A DNA stretch of 54,370 bases from Paenibacillus xylanivorans (lineage in GTDB: Bacteria; Bacillota; Bacilli; Paenibacillales; Paenibacillaceae). Positions 15,416 through 24,098 of this stretch are shown here, in pieces (position 1 is the stretch's first letter; the number at the start of each line of letters is the position of its first letter). A program made the translations under genes and the position numbers. The DNA lies in contig NZ_LITU01000070.1 in assembly GCF_001280595.1 (NCBI RefSeq), positions 303,269 through 357,638 of the forward strand, written 5' to 3'. A model generated the notes under the pieces. That model saw only the letters and a list, made by a program, of their open reading frames with translations, did no database searches and was not told where the DNA came from.

Positions 15416-17739
15416 TGAAATTACTAAAAAAATTGTTAAGGGATATCAAGCAATCAATCGGTCAATTCCTGGCCTTTGTATTGGTTATCACCATAGGGGC
15501 TTTTTTCTACACGGGGCTAGTTACGTTAAGTGATAACCTTAGCTCTTATTCGAAGGATTACTTTCAAACACATAATTTAAGTGACTTAAACGTTTACTAC
15601 GACCAATTATCCAAGCAGGATATGTCGAAGTTGAGTGGAATTGAAGGGATAAAGAAGGTTGAGGGACGGTATACCTTTGATGCGGCGCAATCATTTGGTG
15701 ATACGAAAGCAGCTTTAAAGATCCATTCCATCCCCGCGGTCAATAGCATTAATACGCCTACGATAGTTGAAGGCAAGATTCCCTCCAGCATGGATGAAAT
15801 CTTGCTGGATTCCCATTACGCTAGGGAACATCAGTACAGTGTTGGAAATCAAATAAATTTAATTGTTAATAACGCGAATGTGGCATTTACCATCAGTGGT
15901 TTGGGGGAAAATGTGGAATATGCCAAAAAAAATGAAACCCAAGATCATAAAACTTTTGGATTCGCATATGTGGCTGAAGCGGGAATTCCTCGAATCGCCG
16001 GTAACCTTTATTATAATGAGGTTTTGATTGATGCGGAAGAAGGATACAATATAGAACGATTAGGCCAAAACGTTGAAGCGCAGTCCCAACAGCTTTCTTA
16101 TGTAAGTCAAATAAGTAAAGAGCGAACATTCAATTACTCGCAGCTTCAACAAACAGTCTATAACAATAAATTGATGAGTAAGGTTATTCCGCTAGTTCTC
16201 TTTATAATCGAAGCGATCATTCTCTTCCTCACCATGTCTCGGATCATCGATTCGCAAAGGAACCAGGTAGGAATCATGAAGGCTTTAGGAGTGAAGAACA
16301 GCAGCATCATGCTCCATTACATGGGGTTCCCGATACTGGTCGGTATCATAGGTTCCATTCTTGGTTGTATCGTTTCGGCAATCATATTTGTTCCAATGAT
16401 TGAGGCGTCAAATGCTAGATCCTACTCGTTGCCGAACATAACATTCTCCTTATCCCCCTTCTCGATCATTATGCCTATCCTGTTCTCGAGTGCATTCGGC
16501 ATGCTGGCTTGTTACTTGAGCGGCATAGGTATTCTGCGAGAACACGCAGCACAGGCGATGAGGCCCAAACCGCCGAGGAAGATGAAAAAACTGCTTATTG
16601 AACGGCTTCCGAAAATGTGGGGACGTATTTCCTATAGCAATAAACTTATTTTGAGAAACATCTTTCTTAATAAGCAAAAGGCGATAGCAAGCTCGGTAGG
16701 CGTTGTGGTGAGCACGGTGTTGTTGATCACTGCGTTCGGTACTCAAACGTCCTTACAAAGGGTCGCGGACCAGATCGAAGAGGTGAATACCTATGATCTG
16801 AAGGTCGAATACACGAAAGGCGCAGAGCTAGAAAAGGTGGAGTTACCCACCGGGATTAAAAGCAGCTATGTCCAATCGACCTTTCCTGTGGAGTTTACCA
16901 AGGGCGATGAACATGAGAATGCCACGTTGACCGTTACGGAGAAGGACAATACTCTTATCCAATTTTTCGACGAGAAAGACAATCCGATGACGCTTATGGA
17001 CAGCGGCGTGCTGATACCCAAATCGTATGCAAATCAATATAAAGTTACGATAGGGGACACGATTCAAATTCGATTTACCGATCCGTCGTTTGAAAATAAA
17101 ACGGTCGATATGAAGGTTGCACAAATATCCAATCAGTATTCCAATCCATCTTTCTTTTGTTCGATAGCGTATCTGAATAGTTTTGACATCGACTATAAGC
17201 CAACATCGATTCTAGTAAAAGCCAACAATGCCGCAGAGCTTCCTAACGTTCGACAGTTTTTTGAACAAGATAGCCAGGTAGATACAATCGCGGATAAAGA
17301 TGATTTGAAAAAATCTGCACAATTTATTATGAAGCAAAATAGTTTTATCTTCATTATGTTTATCATTAGTGCTGTTATTCTTTCGTTCGGCGCCATCTAC
17401 ACCATATCCTCCATCAACATTTATGAAAGGAATCGCGAGCTGGCTACTCTTAAGGTATTGGGTTATCAAAAATATAAAATAAATCGACTTATCTTTTCTG
17501 AGAATATGATACTCACCACCTTTGCGGTCATTATAGCTCTGCCGATCAGCGTATACATGTATTCGATTATTATTGAGGCATTGTCGAGTACCCATCAACA
17601 AATTCCGGATCAAATAAATATTTTTGTTATGCTGGTATCAATCATGATTGCATTTTTGCTTACCACGCTCTCTAACTTGATGCTTCAGAGAAAGGTATCC
17701 CGAATTAATATGATTGAATCGTTAAAAAGTTTAGAATAA
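15415..17739 (+). CDS. FtsX/MacB-family ABC permease
   Basis: Permease of about 774 residues with two FtsX modules. An N-terminal helix (about 14-36, FLAFVLVITIGAFFYTGL) is followed by an extracellular domain of about 200 residues, a three-helix FtsX block (about 250-370) and a linker (HAAQAMRPKPPRKMKK). Then come another helix, a second extracellular domain and a final three-helix block (about 640-770) ending with a polar tail (RINMIESLKSLE). This is the layout of the large permeases that export or respond to peptides. Start taken as ATG 15415 (the TGATG overlaps the ATPase stop); GTG codons at 15409 and 15412 are alternatives. Confidence 0.9.
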   Translation: MKLLKKLLRDIKQSIGQFLAFVLVITIGAFFYTGLVTLSDNLSSYSKDYFQTHNLSDLNVYYDQLSKQDMSKLSGIEGIKKVEGRYTFDAAQSFGDTKAALKIHSIPAVNSINTPTIVEGKIPSSMDEILLDSHYAREHQYSVGNQINLIVNNANVAFTISGLGENVEYAKKNETQDHKTFGFAYVAEAGIPRIAGNLYYNEVLIDAEEGYNIERLGQNVEAQSQQLSYVSQISKERTFNYSQLQQTVYNNKLMSKVIPLVLFIIEAIILFLTMSRIIDSQRNQVGIMKALGVKNSSIMLHYMGFPILVGIIGSILGCIVSAIIFVPMIEASNARSYSLPNITFSLSPFSIIMPILFSSAFGMLACYLSGIGILREHAAQAMRPKPPRKMKKLLIERLPKMWGRISYSNKLILRNIFLNKQKAIASSVGVVVSTVLLITAFGTQTSLQRVADQIEEVNTYDLKVEYTKGAELEKVELPTGIKSSYVQSTFPVEFTKGDEHENATLTVTEKDNTLIQFFDEKDNPMTLMDSGVLIPKSYANQYKVTIGDTIQIRFTDPSFENKTVDMKVAQISNQYSNPSFFCSIAYLNSFDIDYKPTSILVKANNAAELPNVRQFFEQDSQVDTIADKDDLKKSAQFIMKQNSFIFIMFIISAVILSFGAIYTISSINIYERNRELATLKVLGYQKYKINRLIFSENMILTTFAVIIALPISVYMYSIIIEALSSTHQQIPDQINIFVMLVSIMIAFLLTTLSNLMLQRKVSRINMIESLKSLE

Positions 17740-18044
17740 ATCGGGCAGGACGGGGCGTCTAGTACTGCATAGTTTAAATGCATAATCCGTTTTATTGGTG
17801 TTTGGGGTTGAATCGGGTAGTAAAGAGTGAATTATTGCCAATTATATAAAAAACGACAAGTGTGAATTGATTCCACACATAGTAAGTCGTCCTTCAAATA
17901 TGTCTTGATGCCTATTGGGGAATTAATGGTAAATTTTGGTAAAACACTGCAAGCCTTCGAGCTGTAGTGTTTTTTACTATATCCACCTATGTATTTGTTT
18001 GTCATTCATATAACCAGGCTTAAACAGATCTAGGGCTGGGCTGG
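17740..18044. other. Intergenic region with two stem-loops
   Basis: Between the FtsX-type permease (plus) and an unknown minus-strand gene. It holds the terminator at 17941-17978 and, before it, an imperfect hairpin at 17853-17890 with outer arms ACGAC/GTCGT and inner arms TGTGAAT/ATTCCACA. Either stem could be part of a longer 3' structure or a small RNA; no promoter could be fixed. Confidence 0.45.
17941..17978 (+). terminator. Terminator downstream of the ABC pair
   Basis: AAAACACT pairs with AGTGTTTT around a further AGC/GCT inner stem, followed by a run of T. Lies about 200 bases after the permease stop. Confidence 0.7.
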
Positions 18045-18866
18045 TTAAGGGGTTAGAGTCTGGGGCAGATAGGAGCCAAAGAGGGAAATCGCCGCATCTG
18101 CGCTATAACCGTCATCGCCCTGCCAGGTTGCGGCAAAGTGGAAGTCGCTGTAGCCGCCTCTGCCTTTTCGTGGTGTATCCTGTGGAACAAGCAGACCAGA
18201 TGCACCCCAGATTTCGAGGATTGCGTCGCGCTCCTGTTTGCTGGATGGCAACAAACCTTTCCACCGCTTTTCTAGCCCGCGTGCGCTCTCATGCGGCTCG
18301 CAGGTCTGCGCTGCCTCAAGCATGCTAACCAGTATAGCGATGTCCTGGTCAGTCACTTCGTAGACAGATTCCTTGCTGCCCAGCAATACATCCAGATCCA
18401 TCAGGCAGTATAACAGGTTGTTGTGGCGAACCCCGCCCCATTTGACCCGTTCAAAGTTCAATACGTTCAGATCGACGTCCATATACGCCTGGTCCGATTG
18501 CAGGCGCAGGAAGTTGCAATCCCCACAGGAGCTGGTGTTGGCATGCAGTGCGCGACGCTCCTCGTACGTATGCAAAGGTAGCTGCCATGTTAAAGCCCAG
18601 CTGGAAAGCGCGCTGCGCAGGTACACTTTTTTGGTAGATAAACTGTGTAGAAATGCCGATACCACCCGTTGCTTGATGGAGTTGTCCTGATGAATCTTAT
18701 GCAAACGGGCGACGATCTCATCATGGGTGATGGTCAGCGGATTGAACATAACGCCTTTGCTTTTTGCATATTCAAAGTCTTCTCCCGAGAAGGGAGCAGA
18801 TGCCGTTTTCCAGCCGCCGCTTCCCCAGAAGGTGCCCAGCAAAATTTTTGCCGCTTTTTTATCCAA
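18045..18866 (-). CDS. Unrecognised protein linked to an ArsR regulator
   Basis: About 273 residues; I do not recognise the family. No signal peptide and no membrane span. It begins MDKKAAKILLGTFW, has many aromatic residues and one clear CGDC motif in SSCGDCNFLRL near the middle, which could bind metal or be redox active. Other visible segments are FERVKWGGVRHNNLLYCL and GYSDFHFAATW. I chose the TTG at 18866 because AAGGAGG lies 8 bases upstream. The longer frame to 18917 begins at a TTG with no ribosome site and reads through that one. The gene follows the ArsR regulator by about 60 bases and is probably co-transcribed, so it may respond to the same signal. Confidence 0.65.
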   Translation of the reverse strand: MDKKAAKILLGTFWGSGGWKTASAPFSGEDFEYAKSKGVMFNPLTITHDEIVARLHKIHQDNSIKQRVVSAFLHSLSTKKVYLRSALSSWALTWQLPLHTYEERRALHANTSSCGDCNFLRLQSDQAYMDVDLNVLNFERVKWGGVRHNNLLYCLMDLDVLLGSKESVYEVTDQDIAILVSMLEAAQTCEPHESARGLEKRWKGLLPSSKQERDAILEIWGASGLLVPQDTPRKGRGGYSDFHFAATWQGDDGYSADAAISLFGSYLPQTLTP

Positions 18867-18929
18867 GAAATCAGCCTCCTTTATACAATCCATAAGATGA
18901 TGGATCGCATGATTCAAGCTTAGTTTTCC

Positions 18930-19247
18930 TTAATGTACATATTCCTCGGTTGTATTCAGAATCAGTTCAACAAGACCGGGAAAACGGGAGTTCAAGTCTT
19001 CCTTTCGCAGAGAATAAAAGTGCTGTTTACCTTCAATGCGAGGCCGGATAAGGCCTGCTTCACGTAAGATTTTGATGTGATGAGACAACGTTGATTTGGA
19101 AATATGGTCTACTTCGAAGGCGGAACAGTTTTTCTCGCCAGAGCTGGCCAGACAGTGTGCAATTTTCATCCGTACCGGATCGCCCAGTGCGTTGCAGACC
19201 GTGGTCAGATTTAATTCCGAAGCCATAGGCATTGTTGGAGTTTTCAT
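18930..19247 (-). CDS. ArsR/SmtB-family regulator
   Basis: Winged-helix repressor, about 105 residues. Helix-turn-helix: LGDPVRMKIAHCLAS, then FEVDHISKSTLSHHIKILREAGLI, then the wing with KQHFYSLR. It has cysteines near residues 20, 33 and 42 (VCNALG, AHCLAS, KNCSAF), but not the ELCVCDL metal site of ArsR or SmtB, so metal sensing is not established. ATG 19247 is a tentative start; a TTG at 19283 is possible and neither has a clear ribosome site. It is divergent from a SnoaL-like gene, with two matching TAGTTCGAAAA-type repeats between them, so it likely represses both directions. Confidence 0.85.
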   Translation of the reverse strand: MKTPTMPMASELNLTTVCNALGDPVRMKIAHCLASSGEKNCSAFEVDHISKSTLSHHIKILREAGLIRPRIEGKQHFYSLRKEDLNSRFPGLVELILNTTEEYVH

Positions 19248-19282
19248 ATCTATGAAGGTAGCATAATCGACAATCTCTTTCA

Positions 19283-19303
19283 ATGTTTGATTTTTTTCGA
19301 ACT
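19283..19303. promoter_or_regulatory. ArsR operator candidate, proximal to the regulator gene
   Basis: The half site TTTTCGAACTA (19293-19303) repeats exactly the right arm of the second operator at 19349-19370. The left arm (TGTTTGAT) is weaker. It lies between the ArsR start and the divergent promoter, suiting autoregulation. Confidence 0.45.
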
Positions 19304-19348
19304 AATGGTTGTTCTGGGAATGGAAAGTGTGATACATTTCATCTCAGT

Positions 19349-19370
19349 TAGTTTGAAATTTTTCGAACTA
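19349..19370. promoter_or_regulatory. ArsR operator candidate in the SnoaL-like gene promoter
   Basis: A 22-base inverted repeat with arms TAGTTTGAAAT and TTTTCGAACTA (9 of 11 complementary). It fills the spacer between a weak -35 (TTAGTT) and a -10 TATGAT at 19371-19376. A second possible -10, TATACT, is at 19391-19396. Confidence 0.6.
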
Positions 19371-19412
19371 TATGATGCAAAACCGGATTGTATACTTTTA
19401 GGAGGAATATGA

Positions 19413-19802
19413 ATGAGCACAACAAGCATTACGACAATGTTAAACAACTACTTCCGTTTATTTGACGCTTCCCGTACAGATGAACGTGCGATGCAGGATC
19501 TATTGTCCCTGTTTACACTGGATGCAGAGATTGTGCTGAACGGCACCAGTAGAACAGGATTCGCTGGTTTTATGAAGACATTCTATGAGTACAACAGCGA
19601 TGTGAAACACATGTGGGATCAGTGGGAGATTCAGCCGGATGGCAGCTACCAGACCAACTGGGCGGTATGCGGACAAGCTGCGGACGGAACGGTGTATGCC
19701 AAGACAGGCATTGATATCGCTCGTTTGAACGAGGCTGGACAGATTGTATATTTGGAAAATGTGCAGGCAGATAAGAATGCATTCAGCAAATATAACCAGT
19801 AA
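19413..19802 (+). CDS. SnoaL-like / NTF2-fold protein
   Basis: Small cytosolic protein of 129 residues with the NTF2-like cone fold: an N-terminal helix (MLNNYFRLFDASRTDERAM), LLSLFTLDAEIVLNG, the middle helix FAGFMKTFYEYNSDVKHMW, and strands including YQTNWAVCGQAADGTVYAKTG. Members bind or isomerise small hydrophobic molecules, though many have no known activity. A strong AGGAGG lies 7 bases before ATG 19413. It is divergent from an ArsR regulator and its promoter overlaps an operator-like repeat, so it is probably induced under the regulator's signal. A terminator follows at 19828. Confidence 0.8.
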   Translation: MSTTSITTMLNNYFRLFDASRTDERAMQDLLSLFTLDAEIVLNGTSRTGFAGFMKTFYEYNSDVKHMWDQWEIQPDGSYQTNWAVCGQAADGTVYAKTGIDIARLNEAGQIVYLENVQADKNAFSKYNQ

Positions 19803-19827
19803 TTCTCAGGTAACCTGTAGACAATCT

Positions 19828-19864
19828 AAAACTCCACAGCAGCTTCATGCTGTGGAGTTTTGTT
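19828..19864 (+). terminator. Terminator after the SnoaL-like gene
   Basis: Perfect 14-base stem (AAAACTCCACAGCA / TGCTGTGGAGTTTT) with a 6-base loop, ending in TTTTGTT. Confidence 0.9.
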
Positions 19865-20425
19865 ATGCCCATATGTCAATCATTTGTTTTTTTATTCAGC
19901 AAGCTGATTGCCACTGTTTTGCTTAACATGCTCATCAGCACGTTATTAAGTGTGAAGGGAGCGAAGGAGTAACGTGGATCTTCTTATTATATTTTGTGGA
20001 AAAAAAGCCTGCATGATAAAGGCCATCCCCCATTGCACTCGGGGACGGCCCTCATGAATATGCATCAGACTGGTCATCGGGATGTCATATGTTATTACGA
20101 ACCGGGCGCAGCCCCCAGTGGCCATCCATAGCATGGATAGGGTGGACGGCTACTTCCAACGAACCTCACACCCGCTAATGGAGGGTATTCGGTATAATCA
20201 AGTTTTTAACGAATTTCAGGTACGCTATTACCCTGTATTTGCAAATTATAGGCAGATATAAGCTGCGATCAGCCGATATAAGGTGGCTGAAGTTCGTTAG
20301 AATACTAGACCGAGCTTTAAACCTCTAATAAGGTGCGCACAGTTCGTTAGCCTATGGCGTTTGCCAGAAGGAAGGCGCGGCCTGTGATGAACTCGCCCCC
20401 TTGCCTACTCACTCACCCAATCCAC
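19865..20425. other. Long intergenic region with a hairpin and repeats
   Basis: About 560 bases without a gene. It holds a GC-rich hairpin (GGCCATCCCC paired with GGGGACGGCC, about 20020-20050), and then at 20207-20350 three to four degenerate copies of a motif ending in GTTCGTTAG. No convincing gene, promoter or RNA gene was seen. Confidence 0.5.
20207..20350. repeat. Cluster of degenerate dispersed repeats
   Basis: Copies: 20207-20229 (inverted; reads AATAGCGTACCTGAAATTCG on the minus strand), 20254-20272 (partial, GATATAAGCTGCGATC), 20275-20300 (ATAAGGTGGCTGAAGTTCG) and 20327-20350 (ATAAGGTGCGCACAGTTCG), the last two ending in TTAG. A related fragment (AATATAAGGTGC) lies after cydC near 11211. 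This looks like a small dispersed intergenic repeat family of the genome. Confidence 0.5.
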
Positions 20426-21976
20426 TCACTTCTGCATCGTTTTATTCTGAAAAGCAGCGATATCGGCATACTCCTCTTCAAACTTGCGGGAGATGCGGAT
20501 GAAGATTGGCAGCAGCTCGCGATAGATGCGAACGCTATTCGGGTCTGGCTGATGCCGATGCGTCGATCCAATCATGCCGGAGACGGCACTGAGGGAATCG
20601 ATGCGGCCAAGGGCATACAGCCCCAGTACGGCTGCTCCGAGGCAGGAGCTCTCGATACTTTCGGGAATGATGACATCCTGATCGAAAATATCAGCCATCA
20701 TCTGGCGCCATAGCTCAGAGCGGGCGAAGCCGCCTGTGGCCTGAATTTTTTGGGGACGACCGATTTTTTCTTCAATTGCTAACATGACGGTGTACAGGTT
20801 AAACAAGACACCTTCAAGAGCAGCGCGGATCATGTGCTCCTTCTTGTGATGCAGCGTCAGGCCGAAGAACGAGCCGCGGGCATTAGGGTTCCATAGTGGA
20901 GCCCGCTCACCCGTCATGTATGGATGGAACAACAGGCCTTCTGAGCCTGGAGGTACATTTTCGGCAACACGGGTCAATACTTCATACGGATCAATCCCGA
21001 GTCGTTTCGCGGTCTCTACCTCAGATGCTGCAAACTCATCCCGAATCCAGCGGAATATAACCCCGCCATTATTCACTGGACCTCCGATCACCCACGCATC
21101 CTCGGTGAGTGCATAACAGAAGAAGCGCCCTTTCGGATCAGTGACCGGCTTGTCCACAACGGTACGAATCGCTCCGCTGGTCCCGATGGTAACCGCCACG
21201 ACGCCTGGATCAATGGCGTTTACGCCCAGATTGGAGAGCACACCGTCACTAGCCCCGATGACAAATGGCGTCGTATCCGCAATACCCATCTCTTTGGCAT
21301 GCTCAGGATTTAAGCCTTTCTTAAGCAGATGTGTCGTCGGCACAAGGCGGGACAGGTGATCTGGAGTGATGCCTGCGACATGGAGAGCTTCCTCGTCCCA
21401 GTCGAGCTTTTCGAGATTCATCATTCCCGTGGCAGAGGCCATGGAGTGGTCAATCACATACTCGGAGAACAATTTATAAAATACGTATTCTTTCATTGAA
21501 ATGAACTTGTGCGTCTGCTTGAACAGTTCCGGTTGATCTCGGGTCAGCCACATGATTTTGGTCAGAGGTGACATCGGATGAATCGGTGTGCCTGTTCTCA
21601 AATAGATTTCGTGACCGTTCATTTCGGTTTTGAGTGCTTCCGTCCACTCGGCACTGCGATTGTCTGCCCATGTCATCGCCCGCATCAGCGGTTTGCCATG
21701 TTCATCGACAGGCAGAATGCTGTGCATAGCTGAACTGAACGAGACAAACAGGATTTCATCCGGTTTGATGCCCGCCTTGGAGGTCGCCTGTTTAACCGAT
21801 TCTACGACGGCTTTAAAAATATCTTCCGCATCCTGCTCTGCAATCGCAGGAGTAGGGGTATACAGCGGGTAATCGGCACCGCCTTGAGCCACGATGGTTC
21901 CGTTCTCTTCAAACAGGACGGCCTTGGTGGAGGTGGTGCCGATATCTACGCCGATCATATAGGGTGAAGAAGCCAT
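20426..21976 (-). CDS. gntK: Gluconokinase, FGGY family
   Basis: FGGY carbohydrate kinase of 516 residues, most like gluconokinase (D-gluconate to 6-phosphogluconate), entry to the pentose phosphate pathway. N-terminal FGGY domain starts with GVDIGTTSTKAVLFEENG (phosphate loop), and HSILPVDEHGKPLMRAMTW fits the substrate pocket. The second domain has TPFVIGASDGVLSNLGV, VTIGTSGAIRT, and the signature region QATGGFARSELWRQMMADI. ATG 21976 with GAGGG upstream. Downstream of a sugar ABC operon (gap about 280 bases) without the usual gntR, gntP or gntZ, so the physiological substrate is slightly uncertain; xylulokinase is the alternative. Confidence 0.83.
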   Translation of the reverse strand: MASSPYMIGVDIGTTSTKAVLFEENGTIVAQGGADYPLYTPTPAIAEQDAEDIFKAVVESVKQATSKAGIKPDEILFVSFSSAMHSILPVDEHGKPLMRAMTWADNRSAEWTEALKTEMNGHEIYLRTGTPIHPMSPLTKIMWLTRDQPELFKQTHKFISMKEYVFYKLFSEYVIDHSMASATGMMNLEKLDWDEEALHVAGITPDHLSRLVPTTHLLKKGLNPEHAKEMGIADTTPFVIGASDGVLSNLGVNAIDPGVVAVTIGTSGAIRTVVDKPVTDPKGRFFCYALTEDAWVIGGPVNNGGVIFRWIRDEFAASEVETAKRLGIDPYEVLTRVAENVPPGSEGLLFHPYMTGERAPLWNPNARGSFFGLTLHHKKEHMIRAALEGVLFNLYTVMLAIEEKIGRPQKIQATGGFARSELWRQMMADIFDQDVIIPESIESSCLGAAVLGLYALGRIDSLSAVSGMIGSTHRHQPDPNSVRIYRELLPIFIRISRKFEEEYADIAAFQNKTMQK

Positions 21977-22253
21977 TTTGTCATCCCTCTTTCTTGAATA
22001 TATAAGTTAAATAAATGCTGTTACACGTTTACACTCCGGGTACAGAAAGCCTTCCGATCGCCGTTATCCCCAAATTTCTTTGATTGCCTCTTCAAAGGGA
22101 GAAATTTGGTTATAAATGCGAACATTTCATTTCTTCAGGCCTTTTCTGTCCCCTCCGCCCACGTGGCGCTATTCACCCAACTTATATGGTATCTGGTATT
22201 TATCTATAGATAAGAATATCAGACTTGAGGGATGGATCAAAATGCATCTGCGC
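21977..22253. other. Gap between sugar permease and gntK, with inverted repeat
   Basis: About 280 bases. It holds an inverted repeat (22070-22109) with arms CCAAATTTCTTTGA and TCAAAGGGAGAAATTTGG. It has no T run, so it is more likely an operator or RNA structure in the gntK leader than a terminator. Confidence 0.45.
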
Positions 22254-23081
22254 CTAATCCTTTACCGCCCCTGCGGCAATATCGGAGATAAACTGGCGGC
22301 TGATGAACAGGAACATGACGATCAGCGGAATAACCGCAAGCAGTGTACCCGCGATAACCATCGCATAGTCCGTATTGTATAGTCCGTTTAATTGGGACAG
22401 CGCAATCTGCAGCGTATACTTTCGTGCATCTGTCAGGACGATCAGGGGCCAGAGATAATCATTCCATACGCCAATAAACGTGAACGCGCCGAGGAAGGCA
22501 AAGGCAGGCCGCAGTATGGGCAATGCCACGTTCCAATAGAGTCGAAAAAAATTGCAGCCGTCGATCCGACCAGCGTCGAGCAGATCATTCGGAATAGACT
22601 CCGTGGCATACTGGCGAATCCAGAAGATGCCGAAGGCGTTCACCATGCCGGGAATAATGAGGGCTTTGAAGGAACCGACCCAACCGAACGTCGCCATAAG
22701 CACAAAGGAAGGGACCAGCGACAGCTGGGAAGGCACCATCATGGTGGCAAGCAGTAGGACGAAGAGCCATTTTTTACCCGGAAATTCAACCTTCGCAAAC
22801 GCAAACCCCGCCAGTGAATCAAAAAACAGCACCAGTATCGTCACTAAGCCCGACACAAACAACGTATTCATGAATGCGCCCCAGAAGTCAATCTGCTGAA
22901 GCACCCGACTGATATTGTTCCACAGTTCGCCCCCAAACCAGAGCTGAGGTGGGAACTTATAGATATCGGACGTCGTCCGGGTAGACATTACAATCAGCCA
23001 ATAGAACGGGAACATGGAAATGAGCATGCCCCCGATAAGACCGGTATACAACACCAGCGATTTGAGAGATTTGGACGTCAT
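22254..23081 (-). CDS. Sugar ABC transporter permease, MalG-like
   Basis: Second permease of a CUT1 carbohydrate importer, 275 residues, six helices. Cytoplasmic EAA-type loop for ATPase docking: ESIPNDLLDAGRIDGCNFFRLYWNVALPILRP is visible in the second half (key residues EA.. replaced by DAGRIDG, G and P conserved). It begins KSLKSLVLYTGLIGGMLISMFPFYWLIVMSTR, typical of MalG-like proteins. ATG 23081 with GGGGGGAG upstream, 21 bases from the first permease gene. The locus has no ATPase gene; such importers usually share an MsmX-type ATPase. Substrate unknown. Confidence 0.9.
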   Translation of the reverse strand: MTSKSLKSLVLYTGLIGGMLISMFPFYWLIVMSTRTTSDIYKFPPQLWFGGELWNNISRVLQQIDFWGAFMNTLFVSGLVTILVLFFDSLAGFAFAKVEFPGKKWLFVLLLATMMVPSQLSLVPSFVLMATFGWVGSFKALIIPGMVNAFGIFWIRQYATESIPNDLLDAGRIDGCNFFRLYWNVALPILRPAFAFLGAFTFIGVWNDYLWPLIVLTDARKYTLQIALSQLNGLYNTDYAMVIAGTLLAVIPLIVMFLFISRQFISDIAAGAVKD

Positions 23082-23102
23082 GAGCGCTCCCCCCTTGTCA
23101 CA

Positions 23103-24053
23103 TCAGGATGACTTGCCTTGAACGAGCTTCCAGTTCACGATCGAGAACAGGGCGATAATGAGGAACATGCCCCAGCCAACTGCAGCACCATAGCCGAAGT
23201 AGTTGTTAATGAACGATTCGCGGTAAAGGTACAATACAATGGTCATCCCGGCTGCACCTGCGCCGCCATCATTGCCCACGAGAATTTGCGGTTCGGTGAA
23301 CAGCTGCATGCCGCCAATCGTTGATGTGATAACAGTGAATAGAATGACAGGACGCAGCATCGGAATTGTAATGCGGAAAAAGGACTGTATCCCGGATGCA
23401 CCGTCAATCTTGGCAGCCTCATACAATGTCTGGGGGATGCTCTGAAGTCCGGCCAGATAGATGACCGCGTTGTATCCCGTCCAGCGCCAGACGACCATGG
23501 AGGAGATCGCTACTTTAATGCCCCATGGCGCATTAAGCCATTCCACTACCGGAAGTCCGACGGACTGTAACAGGTAGTTGAGAAACCCGTAGTTGTTGGC
23601 AAACAGGGCCCCGAAGATAATGGCGACGGCCACGATAGACGTCACGTTCGGCAAGAAATAGCCCACCCGAAACAGCGTACGGAACTTAACAAACGGTGCA
23701 TGGAGCAAGAATGCAACAATTAAGGCAAAGAACAACATTGGAATGGTAGAGTAAATCCAGATCATGAACGTGTTACCCACCGCTTGCCAGAATTCAGCAT
23801 CGGTTAGCATATATTTAAAATTGTTAAGTCCGTTATAGGTCATTACGCCAATGCCATCCCATTTGTGGAAGGCCAGATATAAGGAGAACCCGATTGGAAA
23901 CAGTCCAAACACGGCAAACAGAATGTAAAACGGGGAGATCGCCACATAGAGTGCACGATGTTCCCACATCCGGGACAAGAGTGATTTCTGCCGATCCAAA
24001 TCCGGACGTACCTTTCCGGGATCCGGGGTGAGGCGAGGTTCGGTTACAGCCAT
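23103..24053 (-). CDS. Sugar ABC transporter permease, MalF-like
   Basis: First permease of the CUT1 importer, about 316 residues, six helices, with a cytoplasmic N-terminus. The docking loop reads SIPQTLYEAAKIDGASGIQSF, with the expected EAA...G pattern. I chose ATG 24053: AAAGGAGG lies 7-8 bases upstream; the longer frame to 24080 has no site. It follows the binding-protein gene by about 45 bases and shares its transcript. Confidence 0.9.
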   Translation of the reverse strand: MAVTEPRLTPDPGKVRPDLDRQKSLLSRMWEHRALYVAISPFYILFAVFGLFPIGFSLYLAFHKWDGIGVMTYNGLNNFKYMLTDAEFWQAVGNTFMIWIYSTIPMLFFALIVAFLLHAPFVKFRTLFRVGYFLPNVTSIVAVAIIFGALFANNYGFLNYLLQSVGLPVVEWLNAPWGIKVAISSMVVWRWTGYNAVIYLAGLQSIPQTLYEAAKIDGASGIQSFFRITIPMLRPVILFTVITSTIGGMQLFTEPQILVGNDGGAGAAGMTIVLYLYRESFINNYFGYGAAVGWGMFLIIALFSIVNWKLVQGKSS

Positions 24054-24098
24054 ATGAATTCCTCCTTTGCGGATTGCCATCTCGTAAGAGTGTCTGAA

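Noticed and set aside
20020..20050. GC-rich hairpin as a terminator
   Set aside because: No T run on either strand and no gene ends directly before it.
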